Assembly (NCBI GenBank): GCA_963855995.1
Contig: OY979730.1
Coordinates: 6,459,341-6,523,340, forward strand
Direction of reading: 5' to 3'
Origin: Muricea muricata
Taxonomy: Eukaryota > Cnidaria > Anthozoa > Malacalcyonacea > Plexauridae
Length of the DNA: 64,000 nucleotides
The notes under the pieces are model-generated. The model was not told where the DNA came from. It saw nothing but the letters and a program-made list of their open reading frames with translations, and made no database searches. This document shows, in pieces, positions 1 through 12,400 of this stretch. Position 1 is the first letter of the stretch, and each line of letters starts with the position of its first letter. The translations under genes were made by a program, and so were the position numbers.

Positions 1-3000
1 ATATTTCAGTGCAAAAGTTAACGAATTGAGCGATATGATGTACTGCAATCACGGACTTAAAAGAGACCTTCTAAATGAAAATTGCAGAACTTAGCAAGTC
101 GGGAATTAAGTTTTCAGCGCTCAAACCATGGAGATGAGTGAAATAACATGTTGAATTGCGAAACCTATAACTAGCTTGTAATCTGAAAAGACACGATCTT
201 AGAATCATCAAAATCGCGTTTTTAGCGCTGCAGCAGCGATTTAAGCATATAACATGCTCAAATCTTCAACTATAGATTCACGTCTTAAATCGTTCACGGC
301 GACGTTTTAGAGCTTAAAATGATATTTCAGTGCTAAAGTTAACGAATTGAGCGCTATTGATGTACTGCAATCACGGACTTAAAAGAGACCTTCTAAATGA
401 AAATTGCAGAACTTAGCAAGTCGGGAATCAAGTTTTCGGCGTTCAAACCACGGAGATGAGTGAAATAACATGTTGAAATGAGAAACCTATAATTAGCTTG
501 AAAACTGAAAAGACACGATCTTAGAATCATCAAAATCGCGTTTTTAGCGCTGTAGAAGCGATTTGAGCTTAAAAACATGCTCAAGTCACCAACTAAAGAT
601 TCGCGTCTTAAATCGTTCACGGCGACGTTTTAGAGCTTAAAATGATATTTCAGTGCTAAAGTTAACGAATTGAGCGCTATGATTAACTGCAATCACGGAC
701 TTAAAAGAGACCTTCTAAATGAAAATTGCAGAACTTAGCAAGTCGGGAATCAAGTTTTCGGCGCTCAAACCACGGAGATGAGTGAAATAACATGTTGAAA
801 TGAGCAACCTATAACTAGCTTATAAACTGAAAAGAAACGATCTTAGAATCATCAAAATCGCGTTTTTAGCGCTCTAGAAGCGATTTGAGCGTAAAAACAT
901 GCTCAAATCAGAAACTAAAGATTCCTGTCTAAAATCAATCACGGCGACATTTTAGAGCTTAAAATGATATTTTTAGTGCTAAAGTGAACGAGTTAAGCGC
1001 AATGATATAATGCAATCACGGATCTAAAAGAGACCTTTTAATTCGAAATTGAAGAACTTAGCAAGTCGGGAAAGAAGTTTTCATCGCTCAAACCACGGAG
1101 ATGAGTGAAATAACATGTTGAAATGAGAAATCTTAAACTAAGTTATAAACTGAAAAGAAAGATCTTAGAATCATCAAAATCGCGTTTTTAGCGCTCTAGA
1201 AACGATTTGAGCGTAAAAACATCCTCAAATCACCAACTATAGATTCGCGTCTTAAATCGTTCACGGCGACGTTTTAGAGCTTAAAATGATATTTCAGTGC
1301 TAAAGTTAACGAGTTGAGCGCTATGATTTACTGCACTCACGGACTTAAAAGAGACCTTCTAAATGAAAATTGCAGAACTTAGCAAGTCGGGAATCAAGTT
1401 TTCAGCGCTCAAACCATGGAGATGAGTGAAATAACATGTTGAAATGCGAAACCTATAACTAGCTTGTAATCTGAAAAGACACGATCTTAGAATCATCAAA
1501 ATCGCGTTTTTAGAGCTGTAGCAGCGATTTAAGCATAAAACATGCTCATGTCCCCAACTATAGATTCACGTCTTAAATCGTTCACGGCGACGTTTTAGAG
1601 CTTAAAATGATATTTCAGTGCTAAAGTTAACGAATTGAGCGCTATGATGTACTGCAATCACGGACTTAAAAGAGACCTTCTAAATAAAAATTGCAGAACT
1701 TAGCAAGTCGGGAATCAAGTTTTCGGCGCTCAAACCACGGAGATGAGTGAAATAACATGTTGAAATCAGAAACCTATAACTAGCTTATAAACTGAAAAGA
1801 AACGATCTTAGAATCATCAAAATCGCGTTTTTAAAGCTGTAGAAGCGATTTGAGAGTAAAAACATGCTCAAATCAGAAACTAAAGATTCCCGTCTAAAAT
1901 CAATCACGGCGACGTTTTAGAGCTTAAAATGATATTTTTAGTGCTAAAGTGAACGAGTTAAGCGCAATGATATAATGCAATCACGGACCTAAAAGAGACC
2001 TTCTAAATGGAAATTGAAGAACTTAGCAAGTCGGGAAACAAGTTTTCGGCGCCAAACCATGGAGATGAGATAAATAACATGTTGAAATGCGAAACCTATA
2101 TCTAGCTTGTAATCTGAAAAGACACGATCTTAGAATCATCAAAATCGCGTTGTTAGCGCTGTAGAAGCGATTTGAGCGTAAAAACATGCTCAAGTCACCA
2201 ACTAAAGATTCGCGTCTTAAATCGTTCACAGCGACGTTTTAGAGCTTAAAATGATATTTCAGTGCTAAAGTTAACGAACTGAGCGCTATGATTAACTGCA
2301 ATCACGGACTTAAAAGAGACCTTCTAAATGAAAACTGCAGAACTTAGCAAGTCGGGAATCAAGTTTTCGGCGCTCAAACCACAGAGATGAGATAAATAAC
2401 ATGTTGAAATTAGAAACCTTAAACTAAGTTATAAACTGAAAAGAAACGATCTTAGAATCATCAAAATCGCGTTTTTAGTGCTCTAGAAGCGATTTGAGCG
2501 TAAAAACATGCTCAAATCAGAAACTAAAGATTCCTGTCTAAAATCAATCACGGCGACGTTTTAGAGCTTAAAATGATATTTTTAGTGCTAAAGTGAACGA
2601 GTTAAGCGCAATGATATAATGCAATCACGGACCTAAAAGAGACCTTCTAAATGAAAATTGCAGAACTTAGCAAGTCGGGAATCAAATTTTCGGCGCTCAA
2701 ACCATGGAGATGAGTGAAATAACATGTTGAAATGAGAAACCTATAACTAGCTTATAAACTGAAAAGAAACGATCTTAGAATCATCAAAATCGCGTTTTTA
2801 GCCCTCTAGAAGCAATTTGAGCGTAAAAAAATGCTCAAATCACAAACTAAAGATTCCCGTCTAAAATCAATCACGGCGACGTTTCAGAGCTTAAAATGAT
2901 ATTTTTAGTGCTCAAGTGAACGAGTTAAGCGCAATGATATAATGCAATCACGGACCTAAAAGAGACCTTCTAATTGGAAATTGAAGAACTTAGCAAGTCG

Positions 3001-3866
3001 GGAATTAAGTTTTCGGCGCTCAAACCACGGAGATGAGTGAAATAACATGTTAAAATCAGAAACCTATAAGTAGCTTATAAACTGAAAAGAAACGATCTTG
3101 GAATCATCAAAATCGCGTTTTTAAAGCTGTAGATGCGATTTTAGCGTAAAAACATGCTCAAATCAGAAACTAAAGATTCCTGTCTAAAATCAATCACGGC
3201 GACGTTTTAGAGCTTAAAATGATATTTTTAGTGCTAAAGTGAATGAGTTAAGCGCAATGATATAATGCAATCACGGATCTAAAAGAGACATTCTAATTGG
3301 AAATTGAAGAACTTAGCAAGTCGGGAATTAAGTTTTCGGCGGTCAAACCATGGAGATGAGTGAAATAACATGTTGAAATGAGAAACCTATAACTAGCTTG
3401 TAAACTGAAAAGAAACGATCTTAGAATCATCAAAATCACGTTTTTAGCACTCTAGAAGTGATTTGAGCGTAAAAACATGCGAAAATCACCAACTATAGAT
3501 TCGCGTCTTATGTCGTTCACGGCGACGTTTTAGAGCTTAAAATGATATTTTAGTGCTAAAGTTAACGAATTGAGCGCTATGATGTACTGCAATCACGGAC
3601 TTAAAAGAGACCTTCTAAATGAAAATTGCAGAACTTAGCAAGTCGGGAATCAAGTTTTCGGCGTTCAAACCACGGAGATGAGTGAAATAACATGTTGAAA
3701 TTAGAAACCTTAAACTAAGTTATAAACTGAAAAGAAACGATCTTAGAATCATCAAAATCGCGTTTTTAGCGCTCTAGAAACGATTTGAGCGTAAAAACAT
3801 CCTCAAATCAACAACTATAGATTCGCGTCTTAAATCGTTCACGGCGACGTATTAGAGCTTAAAATG
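1..3866 (+). repeat. 12-monomer HOR (3,866 bp), copy 1
   Basis: Position 1 aligns with 3,867 at a constant offset of 3,866 bp, which is 12 monomers. The two units read as nearly identical through their length. Differences noticed are GCAAAAG versus GCTAAAG and GCGATATG versus GTGCTATG at the start, and CTTGGAATC at about 3,098 versus CTTAGAATC at about 6,964. The window cut sets the left boundary, so the phase is arbitrary. Confidence 0.93.
880..909. other. Conserved satellite dyad (hairpin), example copy
   Basis: GATTTGAGC (882-890) and GCTCAAATC (901-909) are perfect 9-bp inverted repeats around a 10-base spacer. A second, overlapping dyad pairs AAATCGC (855-861) with GCGATTT (880-886). 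Equivalent sites occur in most monomers on both polarities. Some variant classes weaken the first stem, for example CATGCGAAAATC or GATTTAAGC. No protein-binding role can be assigned. It is not a CENP-B box. Confidence 0.8.
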
Positions 3867-6800
3867 ATATTTCAGTGCTAAAGTTAACGAATTGAGTGCT
3901 ATGATGTACTGCAATCACGGACTTAAAAGAGACCTTCTAAATGAAAATTGCAGAACTTAGCAAGTCGGGAATTAAGTTTTCAGCGCTCAAACCATGGAGA
4001 TGAGTGAAATAACATGTTGAATTGCGAAACCTATAACTAGCTTGTAATCTGAAAAGACACGATCTTAGAATCATCAAAATCGCGTTTTTAGCGCTGCAGC
4101 AGCGATTTAAGCATATAACATGCTCAAATCTTCAACTATAGATTCACGTCTTAAATCGTTCACGGCGACGTTTTAGAGCTTAAAATGATATTTCAGTGCT
4201 AAAGTTAACGAATTGAGCGCTATTGATGTACTGCAATCACGGACTTAAAAGAGACCTTCTAAATGAAAATTGCAGAACTTAGCAAGTCGGGAATCAAGTT
4301 TTCGGCGTTCAAACCACGGAGATGAGTGAAATAACATGTTGAAATGAGAAACCTATAATTAGCTTGAAAACTGAAAAGACACGATCTTAGAATCATCAAA
4401 ATCGCGTTTTTAGCGCTGTAGAAGCGATTTGAGCTTAAAAACATGCTCAAGTCACCAACTAAAGATTCGCGTCTTAAATCGTTCACGGCGACGTTTTAGA
4501 GCTTAAAATGATATTTCAGTGCTAAAGTTAACGAATTGAGCGCTATGATTAACTGCAATCACGGACTTAAAAGAGACCTTCTAAATGAAAATTGCAGAAC
4601 TTAGCAAGTCGGGAATCAAGTTTTCGGCGCTCAAACCACGGAGATGAGTGAAATAACATGTTGAAATGAGCAACCTATAACTAGCTTATAAACTGAAAAG
4701 AAACGATCTTAGAATCATCAAAATCGCGTTTTTAGCGCTCTAGAAGCGATTTGAGCGTAAAAACATGCTCAAATCAGAAACTAAAGATTCCTGTCTAAAA
4801 TCAATCACGGCGACATTTTAGAGCTTAAAATGATATTTTTAGTGCTAAAGTGAACGAGTTAAGCGCAATGATATAATGCAATCACGGATCTAAAAGAGAC
4901 CTTTTAATTCGAAATTGAAGAACTTAGCAAGTCGGGAAAGAAGTTTTCATCGCTCAAACCACGGAGATGAGTGAAATAACATGTTGAAATGAGAAATCTT
5001 AAACTAAGTTATAAACTGAAAAGAAAGATCTTAGAATCATCAAAATCGCGTTTTTAGCGCTCTAGAAACGATTTGAGCGTAAAAACATCCTCAAATCACC
5101 AACTATAGATTCGCGTCTTAAATCGTTCACGGCGACGTTTTAGAGCTTAAAATGATATTTCAGTGCTAAAGTTAACGAGTTGAGCGCTATGATTTACTGC
5201 ACTCACGGACTTAAAAGAGACCTTCTAAATGAAAATTGCAGAACTTAGCAAGTCGGGAATCAAGTTTTCAGCGCTCAAACCATGGAGATGAGTGAAATAA
5301 CATGTTGAAATGCGAAACCTATAACTAGCTTGTAATCTGAAAAGACACGATCTTAGAATCATCAAAATCGCGTTTTTAGAGCTGTAGCAGCGATTTAAGC
5401 ATAAAACATGCTCATGTCCCCAACTATAGATTCACGTCTTAAATCGTTCACGGCGACGTTTTAGAGCTTAAAATGATATTTCAGTGCTAAAGTTAACGAA
5501 TTGAGCGCTATGATGTACTGCAATCACGGACTTAAAAGAGACCTTCTAAATAAAAATTGCAGAACTTAGCAAGTCGGGAATCAAGTTTTCGGCGCTCAAA
5601 CCACGGAGATGAGTGAAATAACATGTTGAAATCAGAAACCTATAACTAGCTTATAAACTGAAAAGAAACGATCTTAGAATCATCAAAATCGCGTTTTTAA
5701 AGCTGTAGAAGCGATTTGAGAGTAAAAACATGCTCAAATCAGAAACTAAAGATTCCCGTCTAAAATCAATCACGGCGACGTTTTAGAGCTTAAAATGATA
5801 TTTTTAGTGCTAAAGTGAACGAGTTAAGCGCAATGATATAATGCAATCACGGACCTAAAAGAGACCTTCTAAATGGAAATTGAAGAACTTAGCAAGTCGG
5901 GAAACAAGTTTTCGGCGCCAAACCATGGAGATGAGATAAATAACATGTTGAAATGCGAAACCTATATCTAGCTTGTAATCTGAAAAGACACGATCTTAGA
6001 ATCATCAAAATCGCGTTGTTAGCGCTGTAGAAGCGATTTGAGCGTAAAAACATGCTCAAGTCACCAACTAAAGATTCGCGTCTTAAATCGTTCACAGCGA
6101 CGTTTTAGAGCTTAAAATGATATTTCAGTGCTAAAGTTAACGAACTGAGCGCTATGATTAACTGCAATCACGGACTTAAAAGAGACCTTCTAAATGAAAA
6201 CTGCAGAACTTAGCAAGTCGGGAATCAAGTTTTCGGCGCTCAAACCACAGAGATGAGATAAATAACATGTTGAAATTAGAAACCTTAAACTAAGTTATAA
6301 ACTGAAAAGAAACGATCTTAGAATCATCAAAATCGCGTTTTTAGTGCTCTAGAAGCGATTTGAGCGTAAAAACATGCTCAAATCAGAAACTAAAGATTCC
6401 TGTCTAAAATCAATCACGGCGACGTTTTAGAGCTTAAAATGATATTTTTAGTGCTAAAGTGAACGAGTTAAGCGCAATGATATAATGCAATCACGGACCT
6501 AAAAGAGACCTTCTAAATGAAAATTGCAGAACTTAGCAAGTCGGGAATCAAATTTTCGGCGCTCAAACCATGGAGATGAGTGAAATAACATGTTGAAATG
6601 AGAAACCTATAACTAGCTTATAAACTGAAAAGAAACGATCTTAGAATCATCAAAATCGCGTTTTTAGCCCTCTAGAAGCAATTTGAGCGTAAAAAAATGC
6701 TCAAATCACAAACTAAAGATTCCCGTCTAAAATCAATCACGGCGACGTTTCAGAGCTTAAAATGATATTTTTAGTGCTCAAGTGAACGAGTTAAGCGCAA

Positions 6801-7732
6801 TGATATAATGCAATCACGGACCTAAAAGAGACCTTCTAATTGGAAATTGAAGAACTTAGCAAGTCGGGAATTAAGTTTTCGGCGCTCAAACCACGGAGAT
6901 GAGTGAAATAACATGTTAAAATCAGAAACCTATAAGTAGCTTATAAACTGAAAAGAAACGATCTTAGAATCATCAAAATCGCGTTTTTAAAGCTGTAGAT
7001 GCGATTTTAGCGTAAAAACATGCTCAAATCAGAAACTAAAGATTCCTGTCTAAAATCAATCACGGCGACGTTTTAGAGCTTAAAATGATATTTTTAGTGC
7101 TAAAGTGAATGAGTTAAGCGCAATGATATAATGCAATCACGGATCTAAAAGAGACATTCTAATTGGAAATTGAAGAACTTAGCAAGTCGGGAATTAAGTT
7201 TTCGGCGGTCAAACCATGGAGATGAGTGAAATAACATGTTGAAATGAGAAACCTATAACTAGCTTGTAAACTGAAAAGAAACGATCTTAGAATCATCAAA
7301 ATCACGTTTTTAGCACTCTAGAAGTGATTTGAGCGTAAAAACATGCGAAAATCACCAACTATAGATTCGCGTCTTATGTCGTTCACGGCGACGTTTTAGA
7401 GCTTAAAATGATATTTTAGTGCTAAAGTTAACGAATTGAGCGCTATGATGTACTGCAATCACGGACTTAAAAGAGACCTTCTAAATGAAAATTGCAGAAC
7501 TTAGCAAGTCGGGAATCAAGTTTTCGGCGTTCAAACCACGGAGATGAGTGAAATAACATGTTGAAATTAGAAACCTTAAACTAAGTTATAAACTGAAAAG
7601 AAACGATCTTAGAATCATCAAAATCGCGTTTTTAGCGCTCTAGAAACGATTTGAGCGTAAAAACATCCTCAAATCAACAACTATAGATTCGCGTCTTAAA
7701 TCGTTCACGGCGACGTATTAGAGCTTAAAATG
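3867..7732 (+). repeat. 12-monomer HOR (3,866 bp), copy 2
   Basis: Tandem copy of 1-3,866. After 7,733 the next unit begins like another copy but switches to a different variant order. It has AAAAGGCACG at 7,918 where copy 2 has AAAAGACACG, and the monomers then diverge in class order. The tandem 12-monomer run therefore ends here. Confidence 0.93.
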
Positions 7733-9470
7733 ATATTTCAGTGCTAAAGTTAACGAATTGAGTGCTATGATGTACTGCAATCACGGACTTAAAAGAGACC
7801 TTCTAAATGAAAATTGCAGAACTTAGCAAGTCGGGAATTAAGTTTTCAGCGCTCAAACCATGGAGATGAGTGAAATAACATGTTGAAATGCGAAACCTAT
7901 AACTAGCTTGTAATCTGAAAAGGCACGATCTTAGAATCATCAAAATCGCGTTTTTAGCGCTGTAGCAGCGATTTAAGCATAAAACATGCTCAAATCTTCA
8001 ACTATAGATTCACGTCTTAAATCGTTCACGGCGACGTTTTAGAGCTTAAAATGATATTTCAGTGCTAAAGTTAACGAATTGAGCGCTATGATGTACTGCA
8101 ATCACGGACTTAAAAGAGACCTTCTAAATGAAAATTGCAGAACTTAGCAAGTCGGGAATCAAGTTTTCGGCGTTCAAACCACGAAGATGAGTGAAATAAC
8201 ATGTTGAAATGAGAAACCTATAACTAGCTTGTAAACTGAAAAGAAACGATCTTAGAATCATCAAAATCGCGTTTTTAGACCTCTAGAAGTGATTTGAGCG
8301 TAAAAACATGCGAAAATCACCAACTATAGATTCGCGTCTTTAGTCGTTCACGGCGACGTTTTAGAGCTTAAAATGATATTTTAGTGCTTAAGTTAACGAA
8401 TTGAGCGCTATGATGTACTGCAATCACGGACTTAAAAGAGACCTTCTAAATGAAAATTGCAGAACTTAGCAAGTCGGGAATCAAGTTTTCGGCGCTCAAA
8501 CCATGGAGATGAGTGAAATAACATGTAAAATGCGAAACCTATATCTAGCTTGTAATCTGAAAAGACACGCTCTTAGAATCATCAAAATCGCGTTTTTAGC
8601 GCTGTAGAAGCGATTTGAGCTTAAAAACATGCTCAAGTCACCAACTAAAGATTCGCGTCTTAAATCGTTCACGGCGACGTTTTAGAGCTTAAAATGATAT
8701 TTTAGTGCTAAAGTTAACGAATTGAGCGCTATGATGTACTGCAATCACGGACTTAAAAGAGACCTTCTAAATGAAAATTGCAGAACTTAGCAAGTCGGGA
8801 ATCAAGTTTTCGGCGCTCAAACCATATAGATGAGTGAAATAACATGTTGAAATGCGAAATCTATATCTAGCTTGTAATCTGAAAACACACGATCTTAGAA
8901 TCATCAAAATCGCGTTTTAAGCGCTGTAGAAGCGATTTGAGCGTAAAAACATGCTCAAGTCACCAACTAAAGATTCGCGTCTTAAATCGCTCACGGCGAC
9001 GTTTTAGAGCTTAAAATGATATTTCAGTGCTAAAGTTAACGAATTGAGCGCTATGATTAACTGCAATCACGGACTTAAAAGAGACCTTCTAAATGAAAAT
9101 TGCAGAACTTAGCAAGTCGGGAATCAAATTTTCGGCGCTCAAACCATGGAGATGAGTGAAATAACATGTTGAAATGAGAAACCTATAACTAGCTTGTAAA
9201 CTGAAAAGAAACGATCTTAGAATCATCAAAATCGCGTTTTTAGCCCTCTAGAAGCAATTTGAGCGTAAAAAAATGCTCAAATCACAAACTAAAGATTCCC
9301 GTCTAAAATCAATCACGGCGACGTTTCAGAGCTTAAAATGATATTTTTAGTGCTCAAGTAAACGAGTTAAGCGCAATGATATAATGCAATCACGGACCTA
9401 AAAGAGACCTTCTAATTGGAAATTGAAGAACTTAGCAAGTCGGGAAACAAGTTTTCGGCGCCAAACCATG
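7733..9470 (+). repeat. Satellite monomers of the 15-mer HOR type (partial)
   Basis: About five monomers carrying the AAAAGGCACG marker (7,918) and the CGAAGATGAG and CCATATAGATGAG variants. The same order recurs at 20,926-22,610, a constant offset of 13,193 bp. Similarity breaks near 9,440, where this copy has GGGAAACAAG and the other has GGGAATTAAG. Together with 3,867-7,732 it forms a 5.6-kb segment duplicated at 17,060. Confidence 0.85.
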
Positions 9471-12400
9471 GAGATGAGTGAAATAACATGTTGAAATGCG
9501 AAACCTATAACTAGCTTGTAATCTGAAAAGACACGATCTTAGAATCATCAAAATCGCGTTTTCAGCGCTGTAGCAGCGATTTAAGCATAAAACATGCTCA
9601 AATCCCCAACAAGAGATTCACGTCTTAAATCGTTCACGGCGACGTTTTAGAGCTTAAAATGATAATTCAGTGCTAACGTTAACGAATTGAGCGCTATTAT
9701 GTACTGCAATCACGGACTTAAAAGATACCTTCAAAATTAAATGTGGAGAACTTAGCAAGTCGGGAATTAAGTTTTCAGCGCTCAAACCAAGGAGATGAGT
9801 GAAATAACATGTTGAAATCAGAAACCTATAAGTAGCTTATAAACTGAAAAGAAACGATCTTAGAATCATCAAAATCGCGTTTTTAAAGCTGTAGAAGCGA
9901 TTTGAGCGTAAAAACATGCTCAAATCAGAAACTAAAGATTCCTGTCTAAAATCAATCACTGCGACGTTTTAGAGCTTAAAATGATATTTTTAGTGCTAAA
10001 ATGAACGAGTTAAGCGCAATGATGTAATGCAATCACGGACCTAAAAGAGACCTTCTAAATGGAAATTGAAGAACTTAGCAAGTCGGGAATTAAGTTTTCG
10101 GCGCTCAAACCACGGAGATGAGTGAAATAACATGTTGAAATCAGAAACCTATAAGTAGCTTATAAACTGAAAAGAAACGATCTTAGAATCATTAAAATCG
10201 CGTTTTTAGCGCTGTAGAAGCGATTTGAGCGTAAAAACATGCTCAAGTCACCAACTAAAGATTCGCGTCTTAAATCGTTCACGGCGACGTTTTAGAGCTT
10301 AAAATGATATTTCAATGCTTAAGTTAACGAATTGAGCGCTATGATGTACTGCAATCACGGACTTAAAAGAGACCTTCTAAATAAAAATTGCAGAACTTAG
10401 CAAGTCGGGAATTAAGTTTTCGGCGCTCAAACCACGGAGATGAGTGAAATAACATGTTGAAATCAGAAACCTATAACTAGCTTATAAACTGAAAAGAAAC
10501 GATCTTAGAATCATCAAAATCGCGTTTTTAAAGCTGTAGAAGCGATTTGAGCGTAAAAACATGCTCAAATCAGAAACTAAAGATTCCCGTCTAAAATCAA
10601 TCACGGCGACGTTTTAGAGCTAGAAATGATATTTTTAGTGCTAAAAAGAACGAGTTAAGCGCAATGATATAATGCAATCACGGATCTAAAAGAGACCTTC
10701 TAAATGGAAATTGAAGAACTTAGCAAGTCGGGAATCAAGTTTTTGGCGCTCAAACAATGGAGATGAGTTAAAACATGTTGAAATACGAAACCTATAACTA
10801 GCTTGTAATCTGAAAAGACACGATCTTAGAATCATCAAAATCGCGTTTTTAGCACTCTAGAAGTGATTTGAGCGTAAAAAAATGCGAAAATCAACAACTA
10901 TAGATTCGCGTCTTTAGTCGTTCACGGCGACGTTTTAGAGCTTAAAATGATATTTTAGTGCTAAAGTTAACGAATTGAGCGCTATGATGTACTGCAATCA
11001 CGGACTTAAAAGAGACCTTCTAAATGAAAATTGCAGAACTTAGCAAGTCGGGAATCAAGTTTTCATCGCTCAAACCACGGAGATGAGTGAAATAACATGT
11101 TGAAATGAGAAACCTTAAACTAAGTTATAAACTGAAAAGAAACGATCTTAGAATCATCAAAATCGCGTTTTTAGCGCTCTAGAAGCGATTTGAGCGTAAA
11201 AACATCCTCAAATCACCAACTATAGATTCGCGTCTTAAATCGTTCACGGCGACGTTTTAGAGCTTAAAATGATATTTTAGTGCTAAAGTTAACGAATTGA
11301 GCGCTATGATGTACTGCAATCACGGACTTAAAAGAGACCTTCTAAATGAAAATTGCAGAACTTAGATAGTCGGGAATCAAGTTTTCATCACTCAAACCAC
11401 GGAGATGAGTGAAATAACATGTTGAAATGAGAAACCTTAAACTACGTTATAAACTAAAAAGAAACGATCTTAGAATCATCAAAATCGCGTTTTTAGCGCT
11501 CTAGAAGCGATTTGAGCGTAAAAACATGCTCAAATCAGAAACTAAAGATTCCTGTCTAAAATCAAACACGGCGACGTTTTATAGCTTAAAATGATATTTT
11601 TAGTGCTAAAGTGAACGAGTTAAGCGCAATGATATAATGCAATCACGGACCTAAAAGAGACCTTCTAACTGGAAATTGAAGAACTTAGCAAGTCGGGAAT
11701 TAAGTTTTCGGCGGTCAAACTATGGAGATGAGTGAAATAACATGTTGAAATGAGAAACCTATAACTAGCTTGTAAACTGGAAAGAAACGATCCTAGAATC
11801 ATCAAAATCACGTTTTTAGCACTCTAGAAGTGATTTGAGCGTAAAAACATGCGAAAATCACCAACTATAGATTCGCGTCTTAAGTCGTTCACATCGACGT
11901 TTTAGAGCTTAAAATGATATTTTAGTGCTAAAGTTAACGAATTGAGCGCTATGATGTGCTGCAATCACGGACTTAAAAGAGACCTTCTAAATGAAAATTG
12001 CAGAACTTAGCAAGTCGGGAATCAAGTTTTCGGCGCACAAAATATGGAGATGAGTGAAATAACATGTTGAAATGCGAAACCTATATCTAGCTTGTAATCT
12101 GAAAAGACACGATCTTAGAATCATCAAAATCGCGTTTTAAGCGCTGTAGAAGCGATTTGAGCGTAAAAACATGCTCAAGTCACCAACTAAAGATTCGCGT
12201 CTTAAATCGTTCACGGCGACGTTTTAGAGCTTAAATGATATTTCAGTGCTAAAGTTAACGAATTGAGCGCTATGATGTACTGCAATCACGGACTTAAAAG
12301 AGACCTTCTAAATAAAAATTGCAGAACTTAGCAAGTCGGGAATTAAGTTTTCGGCGCTCAAACCACGGAGATGAGTGAAATAACATGTTGAAATCAGAAA

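Noticed and set aside
1030..1100. CENP-B box in the monomer (near AAGTCGGGAA or TTTTCGGCG)
   Set aside because: Neither site has the required TTCG-4N-A-2N-CGGG arrangement. The CGGG and TTCG elements are in the wrong order and spacing.
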